Origin: Bacteroidota bacterium
GTDB taxonomy: Bacteria > Bacteroidota > Bacteroidia > B-17B0 > Aurantibacillaceae
Direction: 5' to 3'
NCBI GenBank assembly: GCA_947450025.1
Contig: CANFTW010000001.1
Location: forward strand, 308,672-363,538
Length of the DNA: 54,867 nucleotides
Shown here: piece after piece, positions 1 through 9,967 of the stretch
How the letters are laid out: each line of letters opens with the position of its first letter
Numbering within the stretch: position 1 is the first letter of the stretch
Made by a program: the position numbers and the translations under genes
Notes under the pieces: model-generated
Database searches by the model: none
What the model saw: the letters and a program-made list of their open reading frames with translations, nothing else
What the model was told of the DNA's origin: nothing

Positions 1-1422
1 AGAAGATGTTCCATCATTAACCACTGTTGAATCCTTTTTGGTTTCAGTCACAGCCGGTTGCTCTTTTTTGTTTATACGAACAAAATCAATAATTCCCCAG
101 CTAACTTGATTAACTAATTTAAATAAACTATCAGAGTAACGATTTAATACTTTATTATTTGGATATTTTTTATGATTGCGGTAAACATAGTTTAAAGACA
201 TCATTGTCCATTCATTATTTGGCATTTTATTCATCAAATAATATAATTGCTGCGGGTAACTTTCTACATCTTTATATTCTGGAAATCCATTTTCTAAATG
301 AGAATCATGATCATAGCTGATTTTACCCATACCATAAAGAGTAATTCCATATAAACTTTTTGAAATAATCTCTGCTAAGTATTGATTGTCTGGATATTTA
401 TTAGATAAAATATACGCTGCATATAATGCGTTAGGATAATCTCTGTTTTTTAAGTACAAACGGCATAACTCAAAACGAGATAAATCACGCACGTATTCAA
501 ACTGAGCTTTATCTAAAATGAAATTTACTTTACCTGCATTGTTTCTATTAGCCGTTAAATCAATAATAGCTTGTTTACGTTTTGCTGTATTTGGATGCGT
601 TAATTTTGTATCATCTTCATTTGAATTATTTCTAATTGAAGAAACTTCCTTCAATAAATAACTATCTGGAATTTTGTAATATTCCGTTTCAAAAAATGAT
701 TTCTTAAACTCTACTAGTTCAAATGGTAAATGAGCGTACTGTAAAACGTCAAACGCTTTTTCTGCTTGTTTAAAATTATAATTAGTTTGTTCAAATAATT
801 TAAAACCTTCTAAATCCGCTTCACTTTCAAGCTCTTTAGAATACTGACATTTTTCAATTACAATATCGTTATTTGATTTACCTGTGTAATTTTGATTATC
901 AATCTTTTTATTTTTAACATACCCATTAATATGATGTTTCTTAGTATAGTGGGTAATTTCATGGCATAATATATAAGCCAATTGAGCTTCTGTTTCAGCT
1001 TGAGCAATTAAACCAATATCAATGAAAATATAGCCTTTATCATAGCTATAAGCATTTACTACTGGTGATTTTAAAGTGTAAATATGAAGTTGTTTTCTTA
1101 ACGGTTGATTATCTTTTAAAATAACATCAGCCAATTTATTTAAATAAGCTGTAATCTCATCATTAACTAGGGTATTACCACTTTTTACAATTTTTTGAAT
1201 TTCGTAATTCGTTTCTGTTAAGTAGGTTTGCTTAATTGATTTATCCGTCTCCTTTTTTTTGTATAAATCAGAAATATCATCTTTAATGACATTTCTAATG
1301 TTTTGAGTAAAAATATCAGGTAAGGTTCCTGAAGATTTTAATGGCGTGAAATTTTCTTTAAGATTTTGCTGAGAAAACGTTTGTCCAGCAACAAACAAAA
1401 GAGGGATTAAATATTTTATCAT
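1..1422 (-). CDS. M48 family metallopeptidase, C-terminus beyond the window
   Basis: The leftward reading frame starts at ATG 1420-1422 and stays open to the left edge, so 474 residues are visible and the stop codon is missing. The N-terminus is a signal peptide (MIKYLIPLLFVAGQTFSQ). The zinc site HEITH lies at residues 154-158. The third ligand of M48 proteases is expected at E199 in the motif ESEAD (199-203). After about residue 290 the protein continues as a long helical region, possibly TPR-like. This is a periplasmic or membrane-associated zinc protease of the BepA/Oma1-like type. Its substrate is unknown. A perfect hairpin separates it from the upstream gene, so it is probably transcribed on its own. 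Confidence 0.85.
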   Translation of the reverse strand, partial: MIKYLIPLLFVAGQTFSQQNLKENFTPLKSSGTLPDIFTQNIRNVIKDDISDLYKKKETDKSIKQTYLTETNYEIQKIVKSGNTLVNDEITAYLNKLADVILKDNQPLRKQLHIYTLKSPVVNAYSYDKGYIFIDIGLIAQAETEAQLAYILCHEITHYTKKHHINGYVKNKKIDNQNYTGKSNNDIVIEKCQYSKELESEADLEGFKLFEQTNYNFKQAEKAFDVLQYAHLPFELVEFKKSFFETEYYKIPDSYLLKEVSSIRNNSNEDDTKLTHPNTAKRKQAIIDLTANRNNAGKVNFILDKAQFEYVRDLSRFELCRLYLKNRDYPNALYAAYILSNKYPDNQYLAEIISKSLYGITLYGMGKISYDHDSHLENGFPEYKDVESYPQQLYYLMNKMPNNEWTMMSLNYVYRNHKKYPNNKVLNRYSDSLFKLVNQVSWGIIDFVRINKKEQPAVTETKKDSTVVNDGTSS

Positions 1423-1454
1423 TTTTTAAAAAGTAAGCACTAAATGTAAACAAA

Positions 1455-1483
1455 AATCCCCATAATGAATGATTATGGGGATT
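1455..1483 (-). terminator. Rho-independent terminator after the 556-residue secreted protein gene
   Basis: A perfect 12-bp stem, AATCCCCATAAT with ATTATGGGGATT, has a 5-nt loop. On the minus strand it is followed by a T-rich run. It lies between two leftward genes, so it ends transcription of the gene at 1504-3174. Confidence 0.8.
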
Positions 1484-1503
1484 AAATAAGATAGAGAAAT
1501 TAA

Positions 1504-3174
1504 TTATTTAACAACTTCTACAGAGAATAAAATATTTCTTTTCTTTCTTCTCTCTGTACTAATTAAATTATTACGTCCACCATCTACAAATTCTCTTATA
1601 TAGAAGTTTGTATCATAAGTTTCAATTTCACCTAAACTATATTTTTTAACATCACCTTTAGAGGTAATTGTTACGCCTGTTAAAAAACCTCCTCTTCTAT
1701 CTTCATGTCTTTTAGGCGCTTCATTTACTGATAAATTTAAATTTTTGATATTATCAATATAAAAAATATGGATATCACTTCCAACTTTCATGGTATTGAT
1801 AGAGATTCCAGCACCATAAGCTCCATTGGCATGTTGCGCTTTCGGTATTTTTTTAGTCCACTCTAATTTTCCATCAGCGCTAATGCTCATAACAAAAATA
1901 TCATCAGCGTAGGTATCATATTTAGTTCTCATACACTTACAATTCATGTCATAATAATAAGTTACCTGCACTAAATATTGCTCTGCAACAATTTTAGTTG
2001 AACCATCATCCATCATATAAATCTCGTTAATCTCTAAATTACTGATACCAATATCATTATCTTCATCTTTATCAGCTTGCTTATCTAATTTACGTTTTTC
2101 TCTTTCAGATGTAAATGATTTAATAATATCAGTAGGAATTTCATAATATCCCCCTTTTACTTTAGTAAATGTTCCAGTTTCCACATCTAATTTAATCATG
2201 TATGCACCATCTACAGGTTTGTTTGATGCTTTTGAATAAAAGCCTGTAATATCTATATCATGACTTGCATTTTCATAAACCCAAGCTTCAGTAGGGAAAT
2301 AGTTATCTAATTTAATTTTGATGATTTTTGGTGCTTTTTTACCTTTTGAATACACTAAAATCTCGAAATGATAATTTGGTTTCTTTTTATCTTTTCCTTC
2401 TTTTGGAGTATCACCTTCATATACTTTAGCCATTAAATAAACGATTCCATCATCAGAAAGAATAAATCCGATGTTATCCATTTTAGCCTCTGTGTATGGC
2501 ATTTCGAAATCATCACCCCATAATTTCACTAAGTTCTCATCAAACACTTGCATCCCGATAACCTCTTTATTAATCTTATCGTTTCTCTCTTTGTTCACTA
2601 AACTATAGGTGTATAAAAATTTCGTTTTATCTTCAGAAATTTTCAAATCGTATCCACCCATATCAGCAGGAGTTCCGTACACTGGAACACCATATGGTGC
2701 AAAACCTATGCTAAAACGAGACATTTGAACTTTATCAGATGACTTAAATAAATTTTTAGCAGTTCCAACAAAATCTAAATTTTTTGGAGAAAATTCTAAA
2801 GCTGTAATACCCTCAACTTCTTCATCTCTAAAAACTTCGCGCGCTAATAAATACGTTTTATTTTTAAATTTAATAAAGCTTTGGTAATTTACTCGATCAT
2901 TAAATTTACCTTCTAAATCAATGGTATTCTCTTTTTCAAATTTTAAATCATTTGAGAATTTTTGAAATGAAATAGACTTTAAACCTCTTCTATTCACTTG
3001 AATAATCCCATCATTCCCATAAGGAATAGGATCTGATACTAAATGTTTTTTTGGTGATTCAAACTCTTCTGAGTTTTTAACCACATAAGGCCCTGCTTTT
3101 AATTGCGCGTTTAAATGACTTGTTAATACCAATTGCATGGTTACACAAGTCATTAATAGTGTTTTAAATTTCAT
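1504..3174 (-). CDS. Secreted protein of unknown function, possibly beta-propeller-like
   Basis: 556 residues. The N-terminus MKFKTLLMTCVTMQLVLTSH is a signal peptide, so the product is exported. The rest has many short beta-strand-like blocks with repeated phrases of the type 'F-Y-T-Y-S' and 'GKLEWTKKIPK', which suggest a repeated beta-sheet fold. There is also a charged, lysine-rich stretch near residues 255-290. I see no catalytic motif and no C-terminal secretion sorting domain. The family is not recognised beyond a general resemblance to Bacteroidota secreted proteins of this length. It is monocistronic by its terminator. Confidence 0.75.
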   Translation of the reverse strand: MKFKTLLMTCVTMQLVLTSHLNAQLKAGPYVVKNSEEFESPKKHLVSDPIPYGNDGIIQVNRRGLKSISFQKFSNDLKFEKENTIDLEGKFNDRVNYQSFIKFKNKTYLLAREVFRDEEVEGITALEFSPKNLDFVGTAKNLFKSSDKVQMSRFSIGFAPYGVPVYGTPADMGGYDLKISEDKTKFLYTYSLVNKERNDKINKEVIGMQVFDENLVKLWGDDFEMPYTEAKMDNIGFILSDDGIVYLMAKVYEGDTPKEGKDKKKPNYHFEILVYSKGKKAPKIIKIKLDNYFPTEAWVYENASHDIDITGFYSKASNKPVDGAYMIKLDVETGTFTKVKGGYYEIPTDIIKSFTSEREKRKLDKQADKDEDNDIGISNLEINEIYMMDDGSTKIVAEQYLVQVTYYYDMNCKCMRTKYDTYADDIFVMSISADGKLEWTKKIPKAQHANGAYGAGISINTMKVGSDIHIFYIDNIKNLNLSVNEAPKRHEDRRGGFLTGVTITSKGDVKKYSLGEIETYDTNFYIREFVDGGRNNLISTERRKKRNILFSVEVVK

Positions 3175-3248
3175 GTTGTTAATTTAGATGTTATAAGTTA
3201 TAAATATAATTAAAAACTTTTGACAGAAAAATTTATTAACACATTTCG

Positions 3249-4013
3249 TTAATTTTTTCTGCACATGTAAAGTAATTCGCCTTTCGGTAAACGATAACGC
3301 TCAACTAATTCAGGGGAAATTTCTTTGGTATAATCTTCTACAGTTACATTAAATCCTGCTGCTGCTAATTTATCTTTATAGTCGAGGCCAAATAAACGAA
3401 CATGATCTTTTTGCCAAAAATGTAATTCTCTGTCCGCTTCACTCGTAATGGCTTTATCTTCATAGGTTTCGTAGCGGTTGATATCTTGTGGAATCTGAAA
3501 AATCCCAAAGCCTCCTGGCTTCATCATTCGATATAACTCACGAATACATTGATCGGCATCTTCAACATGTTCTAACACATGATGACAAAAAATCACGTCG
3601 AAACTATTATCAGCAAATGGCGCATGGTGTAAATCAAAATGATGATCGGCAATTGGAGAATTATAGTCACCAGTCACATAATCTATATTTGGCATCGCTT
3701 TAAATAACTTATAAAAACATTGCTCAGGAGCAATATGCAATAACTTATGTTTTGCTGTGAAAAAATTGGTTTTTTCTTTTAGATATAACCATAATAAACG
3801 ATGTCTCTCGAGTGATAAACTTCCTGGGCATAAAACATTATCACGTTTAGCTCTTCCACCATACCCATAAGGTAAAAATTTACGATAGGTTTTTCCGCTA
3901 ATTGGATCTTCATAGGCATGCCCATAATAAAGGATTGGCGCAATTTTACTAAAAACTAAACTTAATTTAATTAAGATAGGTCTAGGGATGGTTCTAAGAA
4001 TAAAATGGAACAT
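3249..4013 (-). CDS. Class I SAM-dependent methyltransferase (Methyltransf_11 type)
   Basis: 254 residues. The SAM-binding region is recognisable around residues 88-120 (LLHIAPEQ, then a conserved VTGDYNS acidic strand). It is followed by the DVIFCHHVLEHVEDADQCIRE block typical of the Methyltransf_11 superfamily and by MMKPGGFGIFQIP. The normal GxGxG loop is replaced by HIAPE, which is seen in a Bacteroidota subgroup. The first 60 residues carry an unusual basic extension with cysteine (LCPGSLSLERHR). The substrate is unknown. The divergent neighbour is a membrane glycosyltransferase, so a sugar or lipid-linked substrate is possible, but that is inference. Confidence 0.8.
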   Translation of the reverse strand: MFHFILRTIPRPILIKLSLVFSKIAPILYYGHAYEDPISGKTYRKFLPYGYGGRAKRDNVLCPGSLSLERHRLLWLYLKEKTNFFTAKHKLLHIAPEQCFYKLFKAMPNIDYVTGDYNSPIADHHFDLHHAPFADNSFDVIFCHHVLEHVEDADQCIRELYRMMKPGGFGIFQIPQDINRYETYEDKAITSEADRELHFWQKDHVRLFGLDYKDKLAAAGFNVTVEDYTKEISPELVERYRLPKGELLYMCRKN

Positions 4014-4123
4014 TTAATGTAAATATTTTAATAGTTTTAAAAATCGATGTAAAATCCTAAAAAGTTCTTAAAATTAAACAAAATAGATGGTATTTTTAAA
4101 TTAGTAAGGCTTATTTTATTTGT

Positions 4124-4131
4124 TATTTTTG
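4124..4131 (+). promoter_or_regulatory. Possible -7 promoter box for the glycan gene cluster
   Basis: TATTTTTG matches the Bacteroidota -7 consensus TAnnTTTG and lies 18 nt before the start codon at 4150. The upstream -33 position has only TTA instead of TTG, so the call is tentative. Confidence 0.4.
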
Positions 4132-4149
4132 TGAATTGAGTTATTAATT

Positions 4150-5868
4150 ATGGCAAAATCAACTACAACTAAAAACACGAGTTCTCATTCTTCCTATCAA
4201 ACGAGTTTATTTGACAAGTTTGAGAAATGGGGTGAACAAAATGGCGCAAAAACACTTTATTTATTTTTAGCCATCTCTCTTTTTTTCTCGTTCATGTTAT
4301 TTAATGCGCGCATAAGCGAGGCTCATGATGATGCCTTGTACCTTGAAGGTGGTTGGCGTTATGTTCATGAATTCCCAAATTATTTTTATACACAGAATGC
4401 CCCGTTATATGTTTTATTTTTAGGACTACTCACAAAATTATTTGGATTTAAATTACTCCTATTTAAATTATTTAATGTAGTATTTAGCTTTTTTGCTGTT
4501 TACTTTTTTTACAAAAGTTTTTATAAAAGAATTCCTTTTATTGTATTAGTGCCTGTGATGATTTTTGTGAGCTGTAATCACTTAATTCAATATTACGCGA
4601 GTATGACATTTACAGAAGCATTCTACTTATTTTTACAGGCCCTGTTTTTCTTTTGGTTTTTTAAATTACACGATGCTTTGCAAGAAAATCCTAATGGTTT
4701 AAAACACTGGAAAAAATGGATCATGTTAGGCTTTTTTGCATTTTTAATTGCCACCTGTAAAAGTGTTGCCATTGTTGGAGTTCCTGTTTTAATTTTATTT
4801 TTTGTACTAGAAAAACAATGGAAAAACGCAGGACTTGCCTTAGGTTCCTATTTAATTTTTAAAATCCCTTATGAACTCATCGTTAAATTAATTTGGGGAA
4901 CTCAAAATCAGTTTGCTGGACAAAGTAAAATCTTACTTTTAAAAGATCCTTATGATAGGGCGCAAGGAAATGATGACTTAGCAGGATTTATTGGTCGTTT
5001 TTTTGACAACTGCAATTTATACTTAGGGAAACGTTTTTATGAACTATTAGGATTAAGAGAAGAGTATATTAAACCGATAGAAACTCAACTTGAAGCCGAT
5101 AAATTAAATAAAGAATATAAATACCTAGCCTTTATTGTAGTAGCCGTTTTACTCGTTGCATTATTTAAAGTGTTTTCTCAAAAAAACAAACCTTTAATAT
5201 TCTTTTCATTATATACAGGCGCTCAATTATTATTATCCTTTATCATCCTTCAAGCAAGATGGGATCAACCTCGTATTGTTTTAATTTGTATGCCCGTGAT
5301 GCTAATTTTAATGTATTTATTACTTTATAATTCAGTAAAAAAATCAAGTATGGGACAGGCTATCTATTTTGTAATAGCTGTCATTTTAAGTGGCTCTGTT
5401 TTATTATCATCCTTTAAACGAGGTGTCGTAAATATTCCTATTGTTAAGAAAAATTTATCAGGAAATATTTATTATGGCTATACTCCTGACTGGCAAAACT
5501 TTTTAAAATGTAGCGAATGGTGTGCCGATAGTTTACCACAAAACACTTTAGTAGCAAGCCGAAAAGCTCCTATGAGTTTTGTGTATGGAAAAGGAAAAAA
5601 ATTCTTTCCTATTTATAGTGTTATAACCAAAGACTCTTTAACTCAACAATCTCAACCTGATAGTGCCTTAGCGTTTTTTGCATCCAAAGGTGTCACTCAT
5701 ATTATGGTTGGTAGTTTACGAATTAATCCTAAAATAAATTCAGGTCAAATCATTAATACAGTGCACAATATTGTTCAACCTATTATGGAAAAATATCCTA
5801 ATAAATTGAAATTAGTTCACACAGAAGGTTTATCAGAGGAAACATTCGTGTTTGAAATCACGAAGTAA
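4150..5868 (+). CDS. GT-C fold (GT39/ArnT-like) membrane glycosyltransferase
   Basis: 572 residues with about ten or more hydrophobic helices. The first lies near residues 37-53, and the following lumenal loop holds the acidic motif AHDDALY with D60 and D61. An acidic pair in this position is the hallmark of GT-C enzymes that use polyprenyl-phosphate sugars. A soluble C-terminal domain of about 120 residues follows the last helix. The enzyme should transfer a lipid-linked sugar on the periplasmic side of the inner membrane. It heads a three-gene run with two methyltransferases, suggesting decoration of a surface glycan or lipid. The acceptor is not determinable. Confidence 0.75.
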   Translation: MAKSTTTKNTSSHSSYQTSLFDKFEKWGEQNGAKTLYLFLAISLFFSFMLFNARISEAHDDALYLEGGWRYVHEFPNYFYTQNAPLYVLFLGLLTKLFGFKLLLFKLFNVVFSFFAVYFFYKSFYKRIPFIVLVPVMIFVSCNHLIQYYASMTFTEAFYLFLQALFFFWFFKLHDALQENPNGLKHWKKWIMLGFFAFLIATCKSVAIVGVPVLILFFVLEKQWKNAGLALGSYLIFKIPYELIVKLIWGTQNQFAGQSKILLLKDPYDRAQGNDDLAGFIGRFFDNCNLYLGKRFYELLGLREEYIKPIETQLEADKLNKEYKYLAFIVVAVLLVALFKVFSQKNKPLIFFSLYTGAQLLLSFIILQARWDQPRIVLICMPVMLILMYLLLYNSVKKSSMGQAIYFVIAVILSGSVLLSSFKRGVVNIPIVKKNLSGNIYYGYTPDWQNFLKCSEWCADSLPQNTLVASRKAPMSFVYGKGKKFFPIYSVITKDSLTQQSQPDSALAFFASKGVTHIMVGSLRINPKINSGQIINTVHNIVQPIMEKYPNKLKLVHTEGLSEETFVFEITK

Positions 5869-5887
5869 TCCCATAATACAATTTTAA

Positions 5888-6634
5888 ATGGCATCCTCAT
5901 TAAGCATAGCACTCGGTAATTTTTTATATAAGAATCTATTTCCTATATATAAAATCACCTACAAGGCATTTAAACAAAAACAAGATGCCTTTGAAATTTC
6001 TTTAATGCAAAAATACATCCGTCAAGGAGACACCGTATTGGATATTGGCGCTAATATTGGCTTTTACGCCGAAATATTATCCTCTATCGTTGGTGAGAAA
6101 GGTACTGTGCATTGCTTTGAACCTGATGCAACAAATTTTAAACATCTGCAAAACAGATGCACAAAATTACCAAACATTCATATTAACCATAAAGCCGTTT
6201 CAGATAAAACAGAGGTCATTAAAATTTACACCTCCAAACAATTAAATGTTGATCACAGAACCTACAAGCCAGATGATTACGATAAAGAAATTGATATTCA
6301 TGCGATTGCAATTGATGAATATTTATCAGCGAATCCTGTAGTGAATTTTATTAAAATGGACATACAAGGTTTTGAAATGAGCGCTGTAAAAGGCATGACC
6401 AAAACCTTACAAAGTCCGAATTTAAAAATGTTGTCCGAATTTTGGCCTTACGGGATGCGAAAAGCAGGAACCAGTGTGTTAGAGTATTATCGTTTATTAA
6501 AAGCATGTCACTTTTACGTTTATTTAATTGAAAATCAAACCTTGGTTGAACTCACCGAAGATAAAGTCAACACTTTTTTAGAACTACCTGAGAGCACATA
6601 CATGAACATTTTTGCCAGTAAAGACCGTGTTTAA
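5888..6634 (+). CDS. FkbM family methyltransferase
   Basis: 248 residues. The SAM motif is VLDIGANIGFYAEIL (residues about 49-64), followed by VHCFEPD and the late FkbM signature VNFIKMDIQGFEMSAVKGM split by short gaps. These are diagnostic of the FkbM family of O-methyltransferases. It starts 19 nt after the glycosyltransferase stop and overlaps the next gene, so the three are almost certainly co-transcribed. FkbM proteins often methylate sugars in surface polysaccharides, which fits the neighbour, but the actual substrate is unknown. Confidence 0.88.
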   Translation: MASSLSIALGNFLYKNLFPIYKITYKAFKQKQDAFEISLMQKYIRQGDTVLDIGANIGFYAEILSSIVGEKGTVHCFEPDATNFKHLQNRCTKLPNIHINHKAVSDKTEVIKIYTSKQLNVDHRTYKPDDYDKEIDIHAIAIDEYLSANPVVNFIKMDIQGFEMSAVKGMTKTLQSPNLKMLSEFWPYGMRKAGTSVLEYYRLLKACHFYVYLIENQTLVELTEDKVNTFLELPESTYMNIFASKDRV

Positions 6635-7379
6635 AAAATACACCATATCATTTGATTTAGATGATCCAAGAGCAACCTTGGCTCACAGAGATATTATTTT
6701 ACAAAAACCTTTTTTAAAACGGTTGTATCAAGATTGGTATCGAATTTTCATTAAAAAAAGTAAAGCCGTTGGTAAAGGCATTTATTTAGAAATAGGCTCT
6801 GGTGGTGGTTTTTTAAAAGATGAATTTCCTGAAGTAGTTACCTCTGACATTTTACAATTACCTGTTGTAGATAAAGTATTTAGTGCCGAAGAAATGCCCT
6901 ATAAAGAAAATGAATTAGGTTGTATTATGATGCTAAATGTTTTTCATCATATTCCTCGCCCTTATTTGTTTTTAAAAGAAGCTGAAAGAACGCTTGTTAA
7001 AGGTGGTAAAATCATCATGATTGAACCTGCAAATTCAGCCTTAGGACGATTTATCTATAAACGATTTCATCATGAACCTTTTGAAGAAAAAGGTCCTCGA
7101 GAAATAAAACCAGGAAATCCTTTAAGCAATTCGAATCAAGCCTTACCTCATATTTATTTTGAAAGAGACTTAGAACAATTTGCAAAAGAGTTTCCTTCAC
7201 TTAAAATAAAAAGTATTACTTACCATACGCCATTCATGTATGTGTTAAGTGGGGGCGTTTCAAGAAGTGCGATGCTACCTGACTTTATGTATAACATCGC
7301 AAAAACTATCGAATGGATTTGTAAGCCGTTTAGTAAACAATTAGGTTTATTTTGTACGGTAGAAGTTGAAAAGATTTAA
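6612..7379 (+). CDS. Class I SAM-dependent methyltransferase with a non-ATG start
   Basis: 255 residues from TTG 6612. The SAM loop is YLEIGSGGGFLKDEF, followed by MMLNVFHHIPRP and ERTLVKGGKIIMIEPANSAL, which are motifs of the Methyltransf_11 superfamily. No ATG is in frame before the SAM motif, so translation must begin at TTG 6612 or GTG 6627. The gene overlaps the end of the FkbM gene by 23 nt, which points to translational coupling. Its stop codon overlaps the stop of the convergent symporter gene within a shared TTAA. Likely role: methylation in the same glycan or lipid pathway as the two upstream genes. Confidence 0.82.
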   Translation: MPVKTVFKKYTISFDLDDPRATLAHRDIILQKPFLKRLYQDWYRIFIKKSKAVGKGIYLEIGSGGGFLKDEFPEVVTSDILQLPVVDKVFSAEEMPYKENELGCIMMLNVFHHIPRPYLFLKEAERTLVKGGKIIMIEPANSALGRFIYKRFHHEPFEEKGPREIKPGNPLSNSNQALPHIYFERDLEQFAKEFPSLKIKSITYHTPFMYVLSGGVSRSAMLPDFMYNIAKTIEWICKPFSKQLGLFCTVEVEKI

Positions 7380-8866
7380 GCAACAGTCATTGCTTCTTTT
7401 CGAACAAAAAGCAAACCTAAAATTGTAATTCCTGCGTTAATGATAATTAACTCGTTTCCAATTTTATAAGTAGTCATAGGCTCAATAACATAATTAGCCA
7501 ATACATAGGTAATTACTGGAGCTACCACACAAATAATTGGAACAAACTTATCATTCAAATTAAATGAGGTAAATAAACCAATCGCAAATAAACCTAATAA
7601 CGGTCCGTAAGTATAACCTGCTAACATTAAGATGGTATCAATAATGGCTCGTTGATTTAAGATATCAAACACAATAATCACCAACCACAATACAACTGCA
7701 AAACCAATATGAATATAAGTTCTACGTTTTGATTTTTGTTGCTCGGTTAAAGTAGTATTTCGGTCATATTCCAACATGTCAACATACGAAGAAGTAGTTA
7801 AGGTTGTTAATACACTATCTGCACTACTAAAGGTGGCAGCTGTTAAACCAATAATAAAAATTAATCCTGCAAAAATACCTAAATGATTTAAGGCTAAATT
7901 AGGGAATACCTTATCAGTAATCACTTTACCCGTTTCAGCATTCATTGGCAAATCAATCACAGAATGAGCATAATACTGATACAATAAAACGCCTAGTGAT
8001 AAAAAGAATATATTCACTATGACCATCACGATGCTAAACCAAAAAATATTTTTTTGTGCTTCTCCTAATGATTTGCAACTTAAATTCTTTTGCATCATAT
8101 TTTGATCAAGGCCTGTCATTGCTACAGCTATAAATACGCCACCAATAAATTCTTTCCAGAAAAAATTAGCTTTGTGCCAATCCCAAAAAAATGTTTTTGA
8201 ATATTCTGAATGAGCGATATTAGAAACCGCTTGTCCAAATCCAATATCCATTTTATCAATAATAATAGCAATGGACACAACCACTCCAAGCACCAAAAAC
8301 AAAGATTGAAAGGTATCTGTCCAAACCAAGGTTTTAATACCACCTTTGTAAGTATACAACAACATCAATATTAAAATCACGGATACACTTAACCAAAAAG
8401 GAATATGAACACTTTTGATTTGATCGAACACGAAAAATTGAATCACGCCAGCAGCTAAATATAAACGACCTGACGCGCCTAATATACGAGACAAAATAAA
8501 AAAGAACGCGCCTGTTTTTTGAGTATGTTTCCCAAATCGACTTTCTAAATACGTGTAAATAGAAATCAAATTCATTTTATAATAAATGGGCAATAAGACC
8601 TTTGAGATGATAAAATAGCCAACAAAATAACCTAAAACCAATTGCAAATAGGAAAAATTAGCACCTCCAACTTTTCCTGGCACAGATATATAAGTAACTC
8701 CACTCAATGAATCACCAATCATTCCAAATGCGACTGCATACCATGGCGAAGCATGGTTCCCGGAAAAATAACTATCAGCGGTTGAATTTTTTGATGTGAG
8801 ATAGGCAATAAAGAGTAATCCTCCAAAATATAAGCCTATGCATGAAATAATGAGTATTGGCGACAT
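7376..8866 (-). CDS. Sodium:solute symporter (SSS family)
   Basis: 496 residues and about 13 transmembrane helices. Family hallmarks include an N-terminal helix followed by YFSGNHASPWYAVAFGMIGD, an unwound first core helix with SGVTYIS, and a later GLTAATFSSADSVLTTLTTS segment. The last is the conserved Na+ site region of the fifth core helix. It imports a small solute with sodium across the inner membrane. The substrate cannot be read from sequence, as the family includes sugars, sialic acid, proline and pantothenate. It is convergent with the methyltransferase by 4 nt and divergent from the acyltransferase gene at 9020. Confidence 0.88.
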   Translation of the reverse strand: MSPILIISCIGLYFGGLLFIAYLTSKNSTADSYFSGNHASPWYAVAFGMIGDSLSGVTYISVPGKVGGANFSYLQLVLGYFVGYFIISKVLLPIYYKMNLISIYTYLESRFGKHTQKTGAFFFILSRILGASGRLYLAAGVIQFFVFDQIKSVHIPFWLSVSVILILMLLYTYKGGIKTLVWTDTFQSLFLVLGVVVSIAIIIDKMDIGFGQAVSNIAHSEYSKTFFWDWHKANFFWKEFIGGVFIAVAMTGLDQNMMQKNLSCKSLGEAQKNIFWFSIVMVIVNIFFLSLGVLLYQYYAHSVIDLPMNAETGKVITDKVFPNLALNHLGIFAGLIFIIGLTAATFSSADSVLTTLTTSSYVDMLEYDRNTTLTEQQKSKRRTYIHIGFAVVLWLVIIVFDILNQRAIIDTILMLAGYTYGPLLGLFAIGLFTSFNLNDKFVPIICVVAPVITYVLANYVIEPMTTYKIGNELIIINAGITILGLLFVRKEAMTVA

Positions 8867-9019
8867 AAATTTAAAGATAATGGGAATGTGGGAAGATTTT
8901 CAGTTGAAAATATCTTATTTTACATAATGACTCGTTAATATCTTTTAACAGTCAAAAACCTTCCACAAACCATTTAGAATGCACATTTTTTTTGCTATCT
9001 TGTAGCCTTAATATTAGTT

Positions 9020-9961
9020 ATGCAAGACATCATAGAAAAAATACCTCGTGAAGCTTTATTAAGCGAGTTAACTAAAGATCGCTACATACGAAAAACAAAT
9101 AATGGCGATAATGAAATATACATTATCACCCATCATAACTCGCCAAATACAATGAAAGAAATTGGGCGTTTGCGTGAAGTAACCTTTAGGCATGCTGGAG
9201 GAGGAACAGGCTTAGCATGTGACCTTGATGAATTTGATACTTGTGAACATCCATACCAACAGTTATTGGTTTGGAATCCGGAAGACCAAGAAATTGTTGG
9301 AGCTTATCGTTTTATTTTGTGTCGAGATGCCGAATACAAAAACGAAAAAGTGTTATTAGCAACCACCGAACTTTTTGATTTTTCTCCTGAATTTTACAAA
9401 GACTATCTTCCGTATACCATTGAATTGGGGCGTTCTTTCATTCAACCCTTGTATCAACCATCTGAACAATTTAGAAAAGGCTTATTTAGCTTAGATAATT
9501 TATGGGATGGTTTAGGTGCGATAGTAGTGGATAATCCTGATATGAAATATTATTATGGAAAAGTAACCATGTACACCGATTTTAATGTTCAGGCTCGTGA
9601 TTATATTTTATCATTTTTAAAATATTATTTCCCTGATCCTAAAAAATTAGTGACTCCTATACATGGCATTGATATTAAAACCGATGTGAGTGATTTTTTA
9701 AAAGAAATAGAAGGTAAAGATTATAAACATGGTCATGCTGTTTTAAACAAACTCGTAAGAGCCTTAGGAGAAAATATTCCACCAATGGTTAATGCCTATA
9801 GTAATTTATCCAGCACGATGTTGTCGTTTGGAACTGCAGTTAATCCAACATTTGGTGGGGTTGAAGAAACAGGAATTTTAGTGACCATTGCCGATATATA
9901 CAAAAGTAAATCGGATAGGCATATTGAAACCTATCATAAAGAATTGAGAGAAAGAAACTAA
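9020..9961 (+). CDS. GNAT-fold N-acyltransferase, GlsB/OlsB-like (aminolipid synthesis)
   Basis: 313 residues. The N-terminal half resembles the acyl-ACP dependent N-acyltransferases OlsB (ornithine lipids) and GlsB (glycine lipids). Features include IGRLREVTFR near residue 55, an acidic DLDEFDTCEHPYQQLLVW block, and YTIELGRSFIQP, the ELGRS motif characteristic of this group. Known members place a 3-hydroxy fatty acyl group on an amino acid to start a phosphate-free membrane lipid. The partner O-acyltransferase (OlsA/GlsA) is not in the window. It may be expressed with engB, whose start is only 6 nt after this stop. The assignment to glycine, ornithine or another amino acid is uncertain. Confidence 0.65.
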   Translation: MQDIIEKIPREALLSELTKDRYIRKTNNGDNEIYIITHHNSPNTMKEIGRLREVTFRHAGGGTGLACDLDEFDTCEHPYQQLLVWNPEDQEIVGAYRFILCRDAEYKNEKVLLATTELFDFSPEFYKDYLPYTIELGRSFIQPLYQPSEQFRKGLFSLDNLWDGLGAIVVDNPDMKYYYGKVTMYTDFNVQARDYILSFLKYYFPDPKKLVTPIHGIDIKTDVSDFLKEIEGKDYKHGHAVLNKLVRALGENIPPMVNAYSNLSSTMLSFGTAVNPTFGGVEETGILVTIADIYKSKSDRHIETYHKELRERN

Positions 9962-9967
9962 ACAAAC

